Positions 23,826-34,310 of a stretch of 50,785 nt of DNA are shown here, in pieces. Both the position numbers and the translations under genes were made by a program. The notes beneath the pieces were generated by a model that saw only the letters and a list, made by a program, of their open reading frames with translations, searched no databases and had not been told where the DNA came from. Origin of the DNA: Chara braunii. Taxonomy: Eukaryota > Streptophyta > Charophyceae > Charales > Characeae. The DNA lies in the NCBI GenBank assembly GCA_003427395.1, contig BFEA01000355.1, positions 810,349-861,133 on the forward strand, given 5' to 3'. Positions within the stretch are counted from its first letter, which is position 1; every line of letters begins with the position of its first letter.

Positions 23826-24043
23826 CCATTCAAACCTTGATTATCCCCACTCTCTCCCTCTCTCCCGTAGTCCGCAGATACTTAGAAGTCAGATCAAGAG
23901 AGGGTGAAAAAGAGATGGAGGACTTAGAAGAGGAAGAAGAAGAACTCTCTCTCTCCTTTCATACACACACACACACGTACGTAGTACAAATGTGGTAATG
24001 TATATCCCCACGTTGCAGGGATATATTCATTCGATTTCTACGT

Positions 24044-24056
24044 TTTATTTATTTAC

Positions 24057-24091
<35 letters not shown>

Positions 24092-24096
24092 TTTGC
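24044..24096. repeat. (ATTT)n microsatellite
   Basis: About twelve TTTA units. Confidence 0.95.
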
Positions 24097-24339
24097 TCGT
24101 CCTATCGATGGAAACACCGGGATCGGTCGCGAGCAAACGAGACTTACTCGTTCTTTCTCCCGCTCCCCGTCGTTGTCACCGTCGTCGTCGAACCGTCGTC
24201 GACGCCACACCGTTACCTCATCGTCGTCCGACCGTGCGGTCAGGTAGGTGCCCTTCTCTACTCCCCCCTCTCCTCCTTTCTCCTTTCTTCTCCTTCCCTC
24301 CTCTTCTTCTTCTACTTCCTATCCCCTCTCTCTCGTGTC

Positions 24340-24520
24340 CTTTCTCTCGCTCGCACGTTCGCTCGTTCTTCGCGCTCGCTCTTGCTCGCACGTTCGCTCG
24401 TTCTTCTCGCTTGCTCTTGCTCGCACGTTCGCTTGTTCACACCTCCCTCTGCTTGCCTTGGTCACACGTTCGCACGTTTGCATGTTCTTCGCGCTCACTC
24501 TCGCTTGCACGTTCGCTTTG
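24340..24520. repeat. ~40-bp tandem repeat, CGCACGTTCGCTCGTTCTT type
   Basis: TGCTCGCACGTTCGCTCGTT recurs with a 38-42-base period at least three times, followed by decayed units. Open frames across it are repeat translations. Confidence 0.75.
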
Positions 24521-25068
24521 CTTCCTGTGCTTACTATCGCTTTCTGCTTTTGCCCGTGTCTGCTGTGCTTCGGTTCTGAGCTCTTGCTCGAAGTGCTTCC
24601 GAGTCTGTCATCGCGAGTACCCGGCCTCTGCCATTTAGTTTGAAGAATATGCCCTTTTTATCGAGGCAGATTCATTCACTGAATAATGTAAGAAGAAATC
24701 ATAATAATAATAATAATAATAATAACAGTAATAACCGATGTACATCTCGAATATTCATCATAGATAAATCTAACTGTGTTCGTGATTAGTATTCAGGTGA
24801 AAAGTGGTTGAAGACTGCTGCTACGTGCCCCCGAGGTTTTAGGTAAAGTGTATATTTGGTTTTCTTATCCCAGCTACCCATGAATCTTCCTCGAAACTTC
24901 AGGTAAGATACGGAAAAAGGAACGAATTTTAATATATCTCAGAAAAAGAAAAATAAAGAAACTTTAACTGAATTCCGTTCGTTGCTCCCTGTACGTGCAC
25001 CTGTCGGGTTCATGGCACGTGCAAAAGCCTAAATCCTTCCAACCCCAACCACTTTTATCATGGAGATC

Positions 25069-25085
25069 GTGAGTTCGAATCCCAC
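25069..25085 (+). other. Isolated tRNA T-arm-like sequence
   Basis: GTGAGTTCGAATCCCAC could fold as a five-pair stem with one mismatch and a TTCGAAT loop, and contains a near B-box. No matching D-arm or acceptor stem is visible upstream. Confidence 0.3.
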
Positions 25086-25142
25086 TTATTTGAATACGGT
25101 CGAAATAACGGTGGGGCGAAATCTAACTCCTTACCCAAAAAA

Positions 25143-25223
25143 GGAGCTAGCCCGTGGTCCGGCTGATTCGATCCATGCATCTTCTGTATATCAGTCCGCA
25201 CTCATACCTACTGGGCTAGCTCC
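25143..25223 (-). other. tRNA-like sequence with an 11-bp terminal stem
   Basis: GGAGCTAGCCC (25,143-25,153) pairs perfectly with GGGCTAGCTCC (25,213-25,223). Read on the minus strand, the stem runs into TAGCCCAGTAGG, a full match to the RNA polymerase III A-box pattern. About 40 bases later comes GGATCGAATCA, a weak B-box match. The order resembles a tRNA-Tyr-like body, but the T-stem does not pair, so this is not a working tRNA. A tRNA pseudogene or SINE head is likelier. Confidence 0.4.
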
Positions 25224-25869
25224 GAGCATGGTTATAGTAGGAGTTTTCCCAGTATAAGTGTAGTGCGTCCCTCTTCTCCTTTTGCTGATGCATGGTCTAC
25301 AGTCTCTCCTAGGAGTAGACCCAGATTTCTGCAACTGACGTAGCTCATTACGGCAGCCTGACTATCTTACCAGTTGCCCTGGCCGCCTGTAGTAATTCCA
25401 CCCTATGTCCTAACCTGCGGCAAGTAGTTATACCGCACCGTTTACTTGATACTTTCGATGTCTATTGATTTAAGCCGAACCAAACTTACCTTCTTAGCTG
25501 TTGATAAACTAAGGAAAAAGCGTTGTCGCCTTCCGTGCGACCCTTTCTGCTCGACTAATCTTCCGACCTTCGTGATCGGAGGTTTTAATTTACTAACCCT
25601 TTCTCAGACTTTGTGAGGGTCAAGGCGACACGCGTTGGTCATTCACACTTTAATCCCCTAATCTTTACTGTCTCTGCATTAGTCATGACAAGGCGGGCGA
25701 ACATCCGAAAACGTTTAACCATCGACTTTAGTTTGTGTGCGTCATGTTCTGGTGCTTGCGCTGGCAAAACCTTCTCGACCATAGCGATTGAGGGGTTTGC
25801 CTCATTTCCCGTGTTTAGCCGTCTTCAGCGTGTCTGTTGACGCCGACGTTGTGTCGACTACAAAATCAT

Positions 25870-25904
25870 GAGCGGATACCCTTGTAAGGGTATCAGCTCC
25901 GACA
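25870..25904 (-). repeat. LTR terminal palindrome
   Basis: ATACCCTTGTAAGGGTAT (25,876-25,893) is a perfect 8-bp dyad around GT, flanked by GAGC (25,870-25,873) and GCTC (25,896-25,899). It lies 5-35 bases inside the LTR edge. The matching end at 8731-8764 keeps CCCTTGTAAGG but has a weaker dyad. Confidence 0.7.
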
Positions 25905-26691
25905 GTTTTCCCAGACCCCATTAAGCGACGTCCCCGTCGCTGGGGAATCTAACTGCAAAGAAAAGTTTTCTAACGTGACGAGCAGTCAAAATCCGATCCC
26001 CTGGATGAAGTTGCGGTTTGGAGACCCTCACTGTCTCCCTTGGTGCGTCCATACCGCCAGGATTTGAACCTGGGTCTCCCACATATCCAAAATGACAATT
26101 CCCAAGAAAAGATTATTTCAAAAAACCCAAGTGGGCATACTGGATCCGTACTACAGTTGCGGAGGTCACCAAGGAAGACAATGATAGCTCCTCCCCCCAA
26201 CTTTAGACTTTATTTGCCAGGATCTCGTTGGGTATCCTGAAGAGTTTGGAATCAAAATGGAATCTCACTCTTTGGACGCGGGTCTTGACCTAAGTCAAAT
26301 TTTACCGTCCCACCCGAAGTCTAAAGCAAGGGGATCGGCAACCTCGGCCTCAATCCACCACAGCCGGTTGATCAGGTCGGAACTGCGGCCCACCGCGTTG
26401 TTATTTTAGCGATGGTTCCCGTATTCGTTACGCAATATCGGGTAGATTTCTCATATCATTCTAGACCTGACTCTTGATCCCTCCAATATCTACCTGAACC
26501 AATTCCATCATTAAGGAGACCCCCTCTCAGGTTTTAGTCATAGGCCGTAATCGGAAGGCCCGCTGCCTGGTTATACTTGGTGAGCAGTCCACGCTGGGAG
26601 TTACGTCCCAACGATGCCAATTTCCAGCATAGGCTTGGTTATTTCAAGTCCCTCAGACTCACCACCTAGAGTGGATGAACGATGATCATTT

Positions 26692-26752
<61 letters not shown>

Positions 26753-27534
26753 AATTTAACCAAAGAATCTCATCCCCTCGTCAGTTTGGATGAATGAACC
26801 TCCTTGAAAATATATATATAACTTTTCACCAATAAGAATGATATATCATGATTGTCACATGTCACTGAACGAGGAACATCGTCAGAGCCACTTAGGGGTC
26901 GTGTCGCCCAGACCTCGATCACAAGCTGGACAGACACACGTCTCGGGAATCTTCAACCAACAGAAAAAGTCAACCAAAATATCCATTAAAAAAATAATAA
27001 AAGGTATTTGTTTGACTCCTTGTCTTGTCAGAAGGCAGAAAAAGAATAATCATTCCATTCATAACATACTTTCCCCTGTCTCGCAGGGTTGCTCAAGCAT
27101 ATCAAAGCTTTTAACTTTTTCATACCCCCTTTAAAGGGTCATTCTCAACAGTTACAATATAAGATAAATCATGAATGATCCACAATGTCAAAGCACATTC
27201 AGACCGTACATGTCACATTTCACTCTATCTTTCTTGAACACTTGGGCGCTTTTATGAGCATCCTAGTTCAAGACTTGATAGCTCTGTTTATACACAAATC
27301 CAAGATACACATTTCACCAAACAAGACCAGACACTGGATCAACTCATCTTGTGAAAGTGAAAGCGTTCCTCGTCGGCAAACCCCATAAAATTTCATAATA
27401 TATGACTCAAGAGAAGGAAGAGAAAGTAAAGAAAATGGTTTTCCTCCCAAAAGAGGAAAAGAAAAATGATAGGCGAAGTACGAGTTACATGCCTCTTTGT
27501 CCCTACTCACTAAAGTACATATGCCAAGCTAATT
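25905..27534 (-). other. 3' untranslated stretch of the Ty3/gypsy element
   Basis: No gene is recognised. It contains a purine run on the minus strand next to the LTR (GGGGTCTGGGAAAAC, 25,905-25,919), which could be the polypurine tract, and an (AT)n tract at 26,696-26,749. At 26,057-26,073 there is a perfect T-arm-like hairpin (CCAGG, seven-base loop, CCTGG) on the minus strand followed by a CACCA end at 26,041. The last could be a tRNA-derived or primer-like relic. Confidence 0.45.
26696..26749. repeat. (AT)n microsatellite
   Basis: About 27 AT units. Confidence 0.95.
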
Positions 27535-29555
27535 CTATATCAAGACAAAGGTTTCAAAACTTGTCGACCCTCTTCTGCTGCTAATGTACATTACTATGTC
27601 CCATAAAAAAGAGACCCTACCTACTTTACATTTTCTACCCATAGTGTACAAAGTCTTGCTAAGAAGCGTGAATGGTTGTAGAGAACATAGAAGGTCAAGG
27701 CACATACTTTCCCCACAGTCTATCATGCCAAGGTTCAATTGCCTATACAACTGAGCCCTAAACTCATCCTTAGCCTTCTTAACAATGTTCCCTTCCCTGT
27801 CAATAAGCTTCTTGTTCTCATTCAACTTTACCAAACCCTTTTCCTTATCAAACTTAAACCCTGGGCATTCTTCTCTCAGATGCATCCCCTTCATGCAATG
27901 CCAACATATTTTTCTGCCTTCACTTCTTGGTTTTTTGGCAGAATGATGTGAGAATGTCATCTCCTTCTCTCCACCTGCTTCCTCCATCTCAGAACAAGGT
28001 CTCTTTTTACCATCCCTGGATTCGCCTTCATTAAACGACTTTGTAACAGTGTCTGATGCCAGTAGCTCAACCAGCTTGTTATCAAAAGCTGGAATGACAG
28101 TAGGCTGATCATTATTCTTTTTTCTCGGTCCCAATACTTCTCTAATTGTTCCTTCTGAATTTTGCCCTGGTGCTTGAGGTACCCCTGTAACATTCCTGAT
28201 CTCAAACCCCAGTTCGTCGTTCCACTCAACAACTTTCGTAGGTGCCTCTGTTTCTCCCTAACTAACCTTTTTGAGAGCCTCCATGTCCTTTTCCTGCTTA
28301 CTAACTCTCCCTTCCAGCTTGCCAACTTCTTTCTCCAACTTTTCTCGTTCAACCCTCTCTGTTTTCACCTCCTTGTCCTTGTGATTCAACTTGCTATTTT
28401 AATTTCTTTCGTTTCTTACTCACTTTGCTCATTTCAGCCTTCATGCTCTCCACCTCTTTTTCCATTTTCCTCCTCTCTCTTTTCTCTCTCCTCCTTGATC
28501 ATTCTCCTTGATCATGGTCACCTGCGAGGATTTTCAGTTGCTGCCACTCCAGTCTCTCTCTCAGCTTGATTCCCCTATTCTTCCTCCTTTTCCTTCTCCG
28601 TATTGTCCTCTTTCTCTTTTGCTACTTCCTTCTTCCCCTCTTCTCCACTCACCATATCCGGTCTCTTCTCTCCCTCTTTTTTCTTCTTCTTCTTCTTTTT
28701 TGTGCCCTCTTTCTCTTTTGCTACCTCCTCCATTTCCTTCTTCCCTTCTTCCGCTCTCATCATATCATGTTCCCTCTCTCCCTTTTCTTCTTCCTCGCTT
28801 TGCTTCTTCTCCTCGTTTCTTCTCTTCTTTTGTACTCTTGTGGTCTTGCTTGCTGATTCATTTCTCTTCTGAATTGTTGTTCTCTTTCTGTCAAGCACCT
28901 GTCTGAGCGGTACATCATCCTCATCAATCTTCTTTCGAGTTTTCCTTTCCAGCTTGTCTCCTCTTCTCCCTATCCACAATCCTTGCTCTTGAAGTAACTG
29001 TCTTTTCTTCTGTTTCTGTATGGCCAGAGTGTAGGTTCTTCTAAACTTGACAAGAAACCGTCCCCAGGTATCTGACTCCTCCTTGATCTTCTTCATATTT
29101 TCATATTCCCTGGAGTCCACTCTCGTCATTACCTGTTCCAGCTTTTCCTCTTCCTTCCACCATTTCTTCTCTGCACACAGAGCAATACTCTCCTCAAAAT
29201 CCTCCACATTAGTCTCATCGAAGATGATATCCTCCTCGATTTCGTTTCTCCTCAGGTCCCCATATTCAGCCCACATCTCTGTCTTGAAAGTCATCCACCC
29301 CAGACAGTCGGTGATAATTTCCTCAATCTTCAACTGACACCCCCCCACACCATTTACCTTGAATAACATGGTTGGGGTGTCTCACTCCCTCCTGAAGGCA
29401 TAATCCTCGAACTCCCTCAGAAACAACCTCAAATTATCCCCCTTCTTGTGGATCGGCATTCCATTCGCGTCCTTGGTTACCCGTCGTAACACCTGTCGTA
29501 GTTCCCTGCCAGAGGCTGGCCTGGAAGGTTCCGCCACCCCTCCCTTTCGTGTCAT
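27535..29555 (-). pseudogene. gag: Ty3/gypsy Gag-like protein with CCHC zinc knuckle, located after pol
   Basis: Gag forms the virus-like particle and packages element RNA. The frame opens with ATG at 29,555-29,553, 20 bases past the integrase stop. The first 60 codons include LRLFLREFEDYAFRRE, a capsid-like FxxFExYA pattern, then a TGA where a Trp codon is likely. A Lys/Glu-rich low-complexity middle follows (from 29,369 to 28,575). After a frameshift there is a coiled-coil-like Glu/Lys segment and, near 27,898-27,860, a zinc knuckle CWHCMKGMHLREEC that fits CX2CX4HX4C exactly. The following GLVKLNENKKLIDREG resembles Gag C-termini of fungal and algal Ty3 elements. Its place downstream of integrase on the same strand reverses the usual gag-pol order. 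It is broken by at least two stops and one frameshift. Confidence 0.75.
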
Positions 29556-29575
29556 CGCTGCTCTTTTTTACAGGA

Positions 29576-32500
29576 TTAAGCCTCATCCGTTGTTCTGAAC
29601 TTCTTCAACCTTGATCCGGATACCCAGTCTCGCCTTGGTGTTCCGTCCATTTCCTCCAGCTTATACGCTTCATGATTCCCCTGACGTCGAACCTTATACG
29701 GTCCCAGCCATCTCTTATCCAACGTCCTTGACCATTGTTTCTTCAGGGATGAGTCATACAACAGTACTACGTCCCCGATTGCCAATGGTTCAGTTCGTAC
29801 GCGAGAAAGTCGGTCCCATCTTTCCTTTTCTTTTCCCCGACTGTCAGCCACCTTCTCGACTGCTTCCTGGATCCTTTCCTCTGTGATACTGACCTATCTG
29901 GCTCGGATGTCAAGCAATTCTTCAAGCGGCAGGTCGTTTTCAAGATACTGCCTACTCCAGGTCTTTAGGAAGCTTTCTATTGGGAAAGTGGCATGCCTTC
30001 CATACCATAGGGTCGTAGGAGCGTACCCCGTGGTCCTCCTGACAGTGATGTTTTCGACGAAGAATACAGTCCGTGGCAACTTAGGCCAAAAGTTTAGTTT
30101 TTCCGCTGTCCATTTTGCCAGTAAGTTGGTGATGGTGCTGTGCCCTCTCTCTATCGGTGCGTTAGGCTGTGGATGTGCTATGGTGGTGTACTTCGCGATT
30201 ACTCCAAGATCATCCAATAACTCTTTAACTTCCCCACATGTGAATTCCAACCCTCTATCCATTGTGAATTCCACCACGAAAGGATACCAGAGGTAATATT
30301 ATTTGATGCACTCGGCCAAGACTGCCCCAGTCTTGGTCCGGATGACCTTTCCATCAACAAACCCTGTGAGGTTGTATCTGGCATTAAAGATGTAATTATA
30401 CCCGTCAAGCCCCAGTGACATCACTAACAAGTCCAAGTGGACAACTACTCCCACATCCTTGATATACCTTGAGTGAAGAGGTTCTTTATACCTGATCGGG
30501 GATCTGACCTGGCACGACACGCATGACTCACAGTATTTTCTAACCATTCCGTACATATCTTCCCAAAAGTAGAGCTCAGTCACTTTCTTGAGGGTAGCGG
30601 CAAAACCCCTGTGACCACCAACAGGTCCATCATGGAGGGCAGCTATGACATTAATCAGCCGATTTCTGCCACATATAACCCTTCTAGGAGGTCCTCTTTT
30701 ATCCCTGATGAAGCGATGGTCACCCCTTACTGCATAATGGTCCCTTATGCAGAGAGTTTTCTCACTAACTTCCCTTTCTTGCTTGTCGCCTGAGAGAAGA
30801 AGCCTCATTTCTAGATGAAACCCATCGTACTCTTCTTCCCGGAAATCTTTCGAGATTTCACCTTGCTCAAATTCCTCTCCTTCCATCTCCTCATCAAATT
30901 CGAAGTTATATTCCAAAATTATCTCATCTGCCTTTATCGTCTCTCTATCTTCTTTGGTCCGGACTTGTAGGAGAGAGTTGACAAGGTAATGTACTCTCCC
31001 TGTTGTTAATAGGTGTCGGTCCACCTGCCATGCACCTGCCTCAATCGTAACAAGTTCCTCTGTCAACCTGTAACTTTCAGTCAAGGCTAATTCTGCCATC
31101 CATTCCGCATTTCTTTTTCCTCATGGGTCCTTTTCGACGAAAGGTTTTAATACCAACCTTTCATCCTTCATAAAAGTCGTTGGTGCGTACCACATAGGTT
31201 TTTCCTCTCGCACCTCATTATCATTGATTCTTAAGGCCCATGCGTTAACGTGGAGCTGCATGTCATCTTCTTCCAAGAATCCGTCTACCGGTGGCGTCTC
31301 CTCCTTAGCCTCTCCAGGCTTCTCCCACTATATCCTGCTCAACCCATCCGCTCTATTCTTATTCCCTGGAATGTGCTCCAACTGAAAATCGAACATCCAG
31401 ATGTAGGTGAGCCACCTGGCGACCGTAGGATCAGCTGGCGGCGAGAGGTTCCTAAGAGAATACATGAGGGCGGTCGAATCTACCCTTAGAATGAATCTTC
31501 TCCCAAAGAGATAATGTTTGAAGGTCCGTAGGCAGTGTAATACTGCCAAGGCCTCCTTCTTGAATTGGGAGTAATTCCTTTCAGTTGAATTGAGAGTTCG
31601 ACTCTCAAAGCGCAACGGTCTTTCCTTACCCCCATGATCCGCTTGTATCAAGACTCCTCTCAAGGTTGTTAGTCCGACATCAGTTTTTATTATGAAGGGG
31701 CGTTCTAAGATCGCCTCGGAGTCCGGAACCCCCAATATCAGACATCCTTCCTCAAATTCATTCTTCAAATCTCTCACCACCTGCTCCTGCTTCTCTCCCC
31801 ACTCTCATTCCTGATTTTTCCTTACCAATTTCCTTACGTGCTCAGTCTTAGCGGCAAACCTTTTGTTGAATATCCTCCAGAACCCACATGTCCCAAGAAA
31901 ACATCTCACATCTCCTATATTCTTGAATGGTGTTGGTCATTCAAGAATTTTGTTCGTTTTCTTGGTATCCGGACGACTACCCTGCTCATTACACACAAAC
32001 CCAAGAATGGTCGTCTCTCTCATGCAATGTTTGGATTTTGCACCGCTCGCCGTGAGGTTATATTCTTGCAGGAGATCAAGCACCTTCCTGAGATTATTCA
32101 CATGATCCCAGACGAACTTTCGAGTGTCAGGTGCAACCTCTTGCTCATCCCTTATCATCGGCCCTTTTACTGCAAGATCGTCGATATAAGGCTCAGTGAT
32201 TTGAGAACTAATCGGCTGCATTACTCTGACCATGCTCCTCTAAACCATGGCTACCGCATTAGTCCACCCTTGAGGTGCTGCGTGCATGTAGATCAGTCCC
32301 CTAGGAGTGTGCATCACAGTTGTCGGTCTATCGGCCGGATAAACTGGAAACTGGTCATAACCAGAGTAGAGGTCTATAAGAGAAATAATAGACTTCCCTG
32401 CACATGCTTCGGAAAGTTGATCAGCGTTAGGGGGCCCTCCAGCATCCCTAACAGTCACGACATTTAGTCTCTGCAAGTCCTGCACCCACCCGAGTACCCC

Positions 32501-32908
32501 GTTTGGTTTGATAAAGCAGAACCATGGTGAGGCATATGACTCACTAGAAAACCCTGCCACATGTGAGTCAATCTTCCCATCAAGGTGTTCCACCACTCTC
32601 CACTGATCATTAGGATTAAGGTACCTGGCTCTTTTAATATTCCAAGGCTGATGCGGGACCGTATGGATTCTGATCATCCCTACCTTGTCCACATCTAACC
32701 TCCCTCTCTGATTATCATTAAAGGCATAGGCATAATGTTTCTCCCTCATTAAACCTACCACCAATGCCTTTCCCCGGTCAGTCAGAAACCCGGACTCCCC
32801 AATAATCAGGTCCTTTTCCGTCTCCTCATTGATACGGCATGCCTTTTCATCTCATCTTTCTTTCATTTGTCTTATCAGTTGTTTCTCCTGTTCATAGTAC
32901 ACACTCTC
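29576..32908 (-). pseudogene. pol: Ty3/gypsy Pol: reverse transcriptase, RNase H, integrase
   Basis: One reading frame runs from about 32,908 to the TAA at 29,576-29,578 with no frameshift. RT is clear from YASPWFCFIKPNG, WVQDLQRLN, LIDLYSGYDQFPV, PQGWTNAV and the catalytic YIDDLAVKGP. Then comes the CFLGTCGFWRIF connection and an RNase H-like domain (FIIKTDVG, LRFESRTLN, FKKEALAVL, RVDSTALMY, NRADGLSRI). Integrase has an HHCC finger (HDGPVGGHRG, CESCVSCQ) and core Asp, Asp, Glu in VHLDLLVM, MDRGLEFT and APIERGH. A GPY/F-type C-terminus (KRWLGPYKVR) ends it. Eight premature stops occur at about 32,852, 32,240, 31,937, 31,805, 31,328, 31,121, 30,299 and 29,894. All can come from a single transition in a Gln, Arg or Trp codon. 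No aspartic protease was recognised. Confidence 0.92.
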
Positions 32909-32916
32909 TTCGTGTG

Positions 32917-33510
32917 TTAGTAGTATTGGGACTGGACGACTTTTTTTATCAATTGTCTTGTACCTCCTTTTGCTTCCTTGCTTGAGCCCACCCCTAAAAA
33001 ATGTTGACCGCTTGATTGGGCATATGGTCCCTGCATTTTTACATCTCGCGGGGGTGGTCTGTATACTAATTTCATTCTTCCTCCTTCGGGATATTCGCCC
33101 AGTCTGTCAGCCAAGGTCATTATGGCTTCTTGGTCGGCCATCTCATAGGCTGAGACAATGCACATTGCCTGGTCTATATTAGCCAAGCTCAGGACCAGTC
33201 CCTCGTCCTCTTCCTTTTTTTCTTCCTCGTCTGATCCCCACTCTATTTTCTTTCTTCTGTTCTCATATTCTTTTAACGTATAAGATTCTGCGTTGAGGCA
33301 ATTCTTCGAACAGTGGGGTCCCGTTGTTTGGCGGCCACAAGCAATGAGCCGCCTGAAATTTGTGGCTTTAGGACTTAGGCTCAAAAACAAATTCGTGTTT
33401 TGATGGTACTCTGGTTTGTCCAGGCAGCAAAAATTAGGGGAGCTCACGGCACCCCAGATTTTGGGCGCACTAAACCTTACGAGTAACTCTCAAAGATGGC
33501 GAAATGGGTA
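32917..33510 (-). CDS. ORF1 upstream of pol (unknown, element-encoded)
   Basis: An open frame runs on the minus strand from at least 33,480 to the TAA at 32,917. It has no ATG near its start (GTG at 33,447). It encodes a Cys-containing segment (CGRQTTGPHCSKNC), a very acidic stretch (about 70-90 residues from the GTG) and a segment ending in RQLIKKVVQ. It is not a recognised Gag or protease. At its end the minus strand reads ATAAAAAAAGTC, a phased A_AAA_AAA heptamer (T7 at 32,941-32,947). A -1 slip there enters the pol frame exactly. The first ~130 bases are related to window positions 120-250. A decayed Gag/protease remnant is possible. Confidence 0.5.
32941..32947 (-). promoter_or_regulatory. 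Possible -1 ribosomal frameshift heptamer A_AAA_AAA
   Basis: The minus-strand codons of ORF1 are ATA AAA AAA GTC. Slipping back one base gives AGT CGT CCA GTC, which is the pol frame and stays open past the ORF1 stop. The phase fits the X_XXY_YYZ rule. A one-base deletion in the homopolymer would look the same. Confidence 0.4.
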
Positions 33511-33570
33511 GCCGCTCCCAGCACATCTAGGGACCGTCATTTCCGCCCGTTCTGAGGTTAGACCTGGGAT

Positions 33571-34310
33571 GGCTGGCCGTGGGGAGGCATCGCGTGGGTT
33601 GACCCCGCCGCAATGTTTTTGCAGCATACGATCGGGGCTGGAATAACGCCTCAAATTGTTGTCAATTTTGGTACCTAATATAAAAATGGGAGAAAACATT
33701 AAGAACAGTAGGAGGGAAGAAAAATGTAGTATTCGTTAATTTCCTTATTTTCTGTAGCATTAAAATTTTGGAGAAAATACCTCGTTATTATATGTTTCCG
33801 GCAATGAAATCAAAAACAAAAGAAAAAGATTAAAAATGATAAAGGAGAAATGAAACAAAAGAATTCTCACAATTTAATCAAGACTCCCTCGAAATTTGTT
33901 TTTGGTGGACTTACGGTTAAAAAGGGGGTAGAATAATTAGAAATGATGGAACGAACAAGAACTAATGATTATTCGATGTCTGGCCTGATTTTGCTTGGAT
34001 TAGCCACCGTCAGTTCATAACCCATATTTGATCAAATTCTCTGAACTCTAACTTTTTTTTACTATCCCCTGATGATCAGCATCATATGTCTCGCTTTCGC
34101 GATTTATCTGATTACAAACCTCAATGAGTCAGTCCGAGGGTGGTCGCATGGACGGCGTGGGTGGTGCTACCTTGGGCTGACAGTATGGTATTTGGCTTGG
34201 TACGGATACGTGGCTCAGAGAGATTCGGTATTTGTTACGGACTGGCTACATCCTACGGTATCCAGCGTGTATCTGGGTCGGTATGGGCTCGGCGTCACTT
34301 TGTTTCAGAC
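33571..34310. other. AT-rich stretch without a gene
   Basis: No conserved motif or coding frame is recognised. The 5' LTR and primer-binding site of the minus-strand Ty3 element should lie at or beyond this side but were not found. Confidence 0.4.

Larger units (their letters stand above)
14642..25904 (-). mobile_element. Probable giant LTR (3' LTR of the minus-strand Ty3/gypsy element)
   Basis: The left end TGTCGCGCCG and about 345 following bases align with 792-1155. The right end ...GCTCCGACA (25,904) aligns with the right end at 8764, including the CGGATACCCTTGTAAGG block. Immediately right of it lies TTTTCCCAGACCCC, a possible polypurine tract on the minus strand, then the Gag/pol internal region. 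If one unit, it is 11.3 kb, swollen by simple repeats. The join between its two ends is inferred. 15,000-16,150 holds no recognised gene. Confidence 0.45.

Noticed and set aside
25143-25223. Functional tRNA gene
   Set aside because: The A-box is good, but the T-stem does not pair and the acceptor does not close in standard geometry.
28507-28906. Plus-strand Pro/Ser/Leu frames
   Set aside because: They are antisense shadows of the Lys/Glu-rich middle of the minus-strand Gag.
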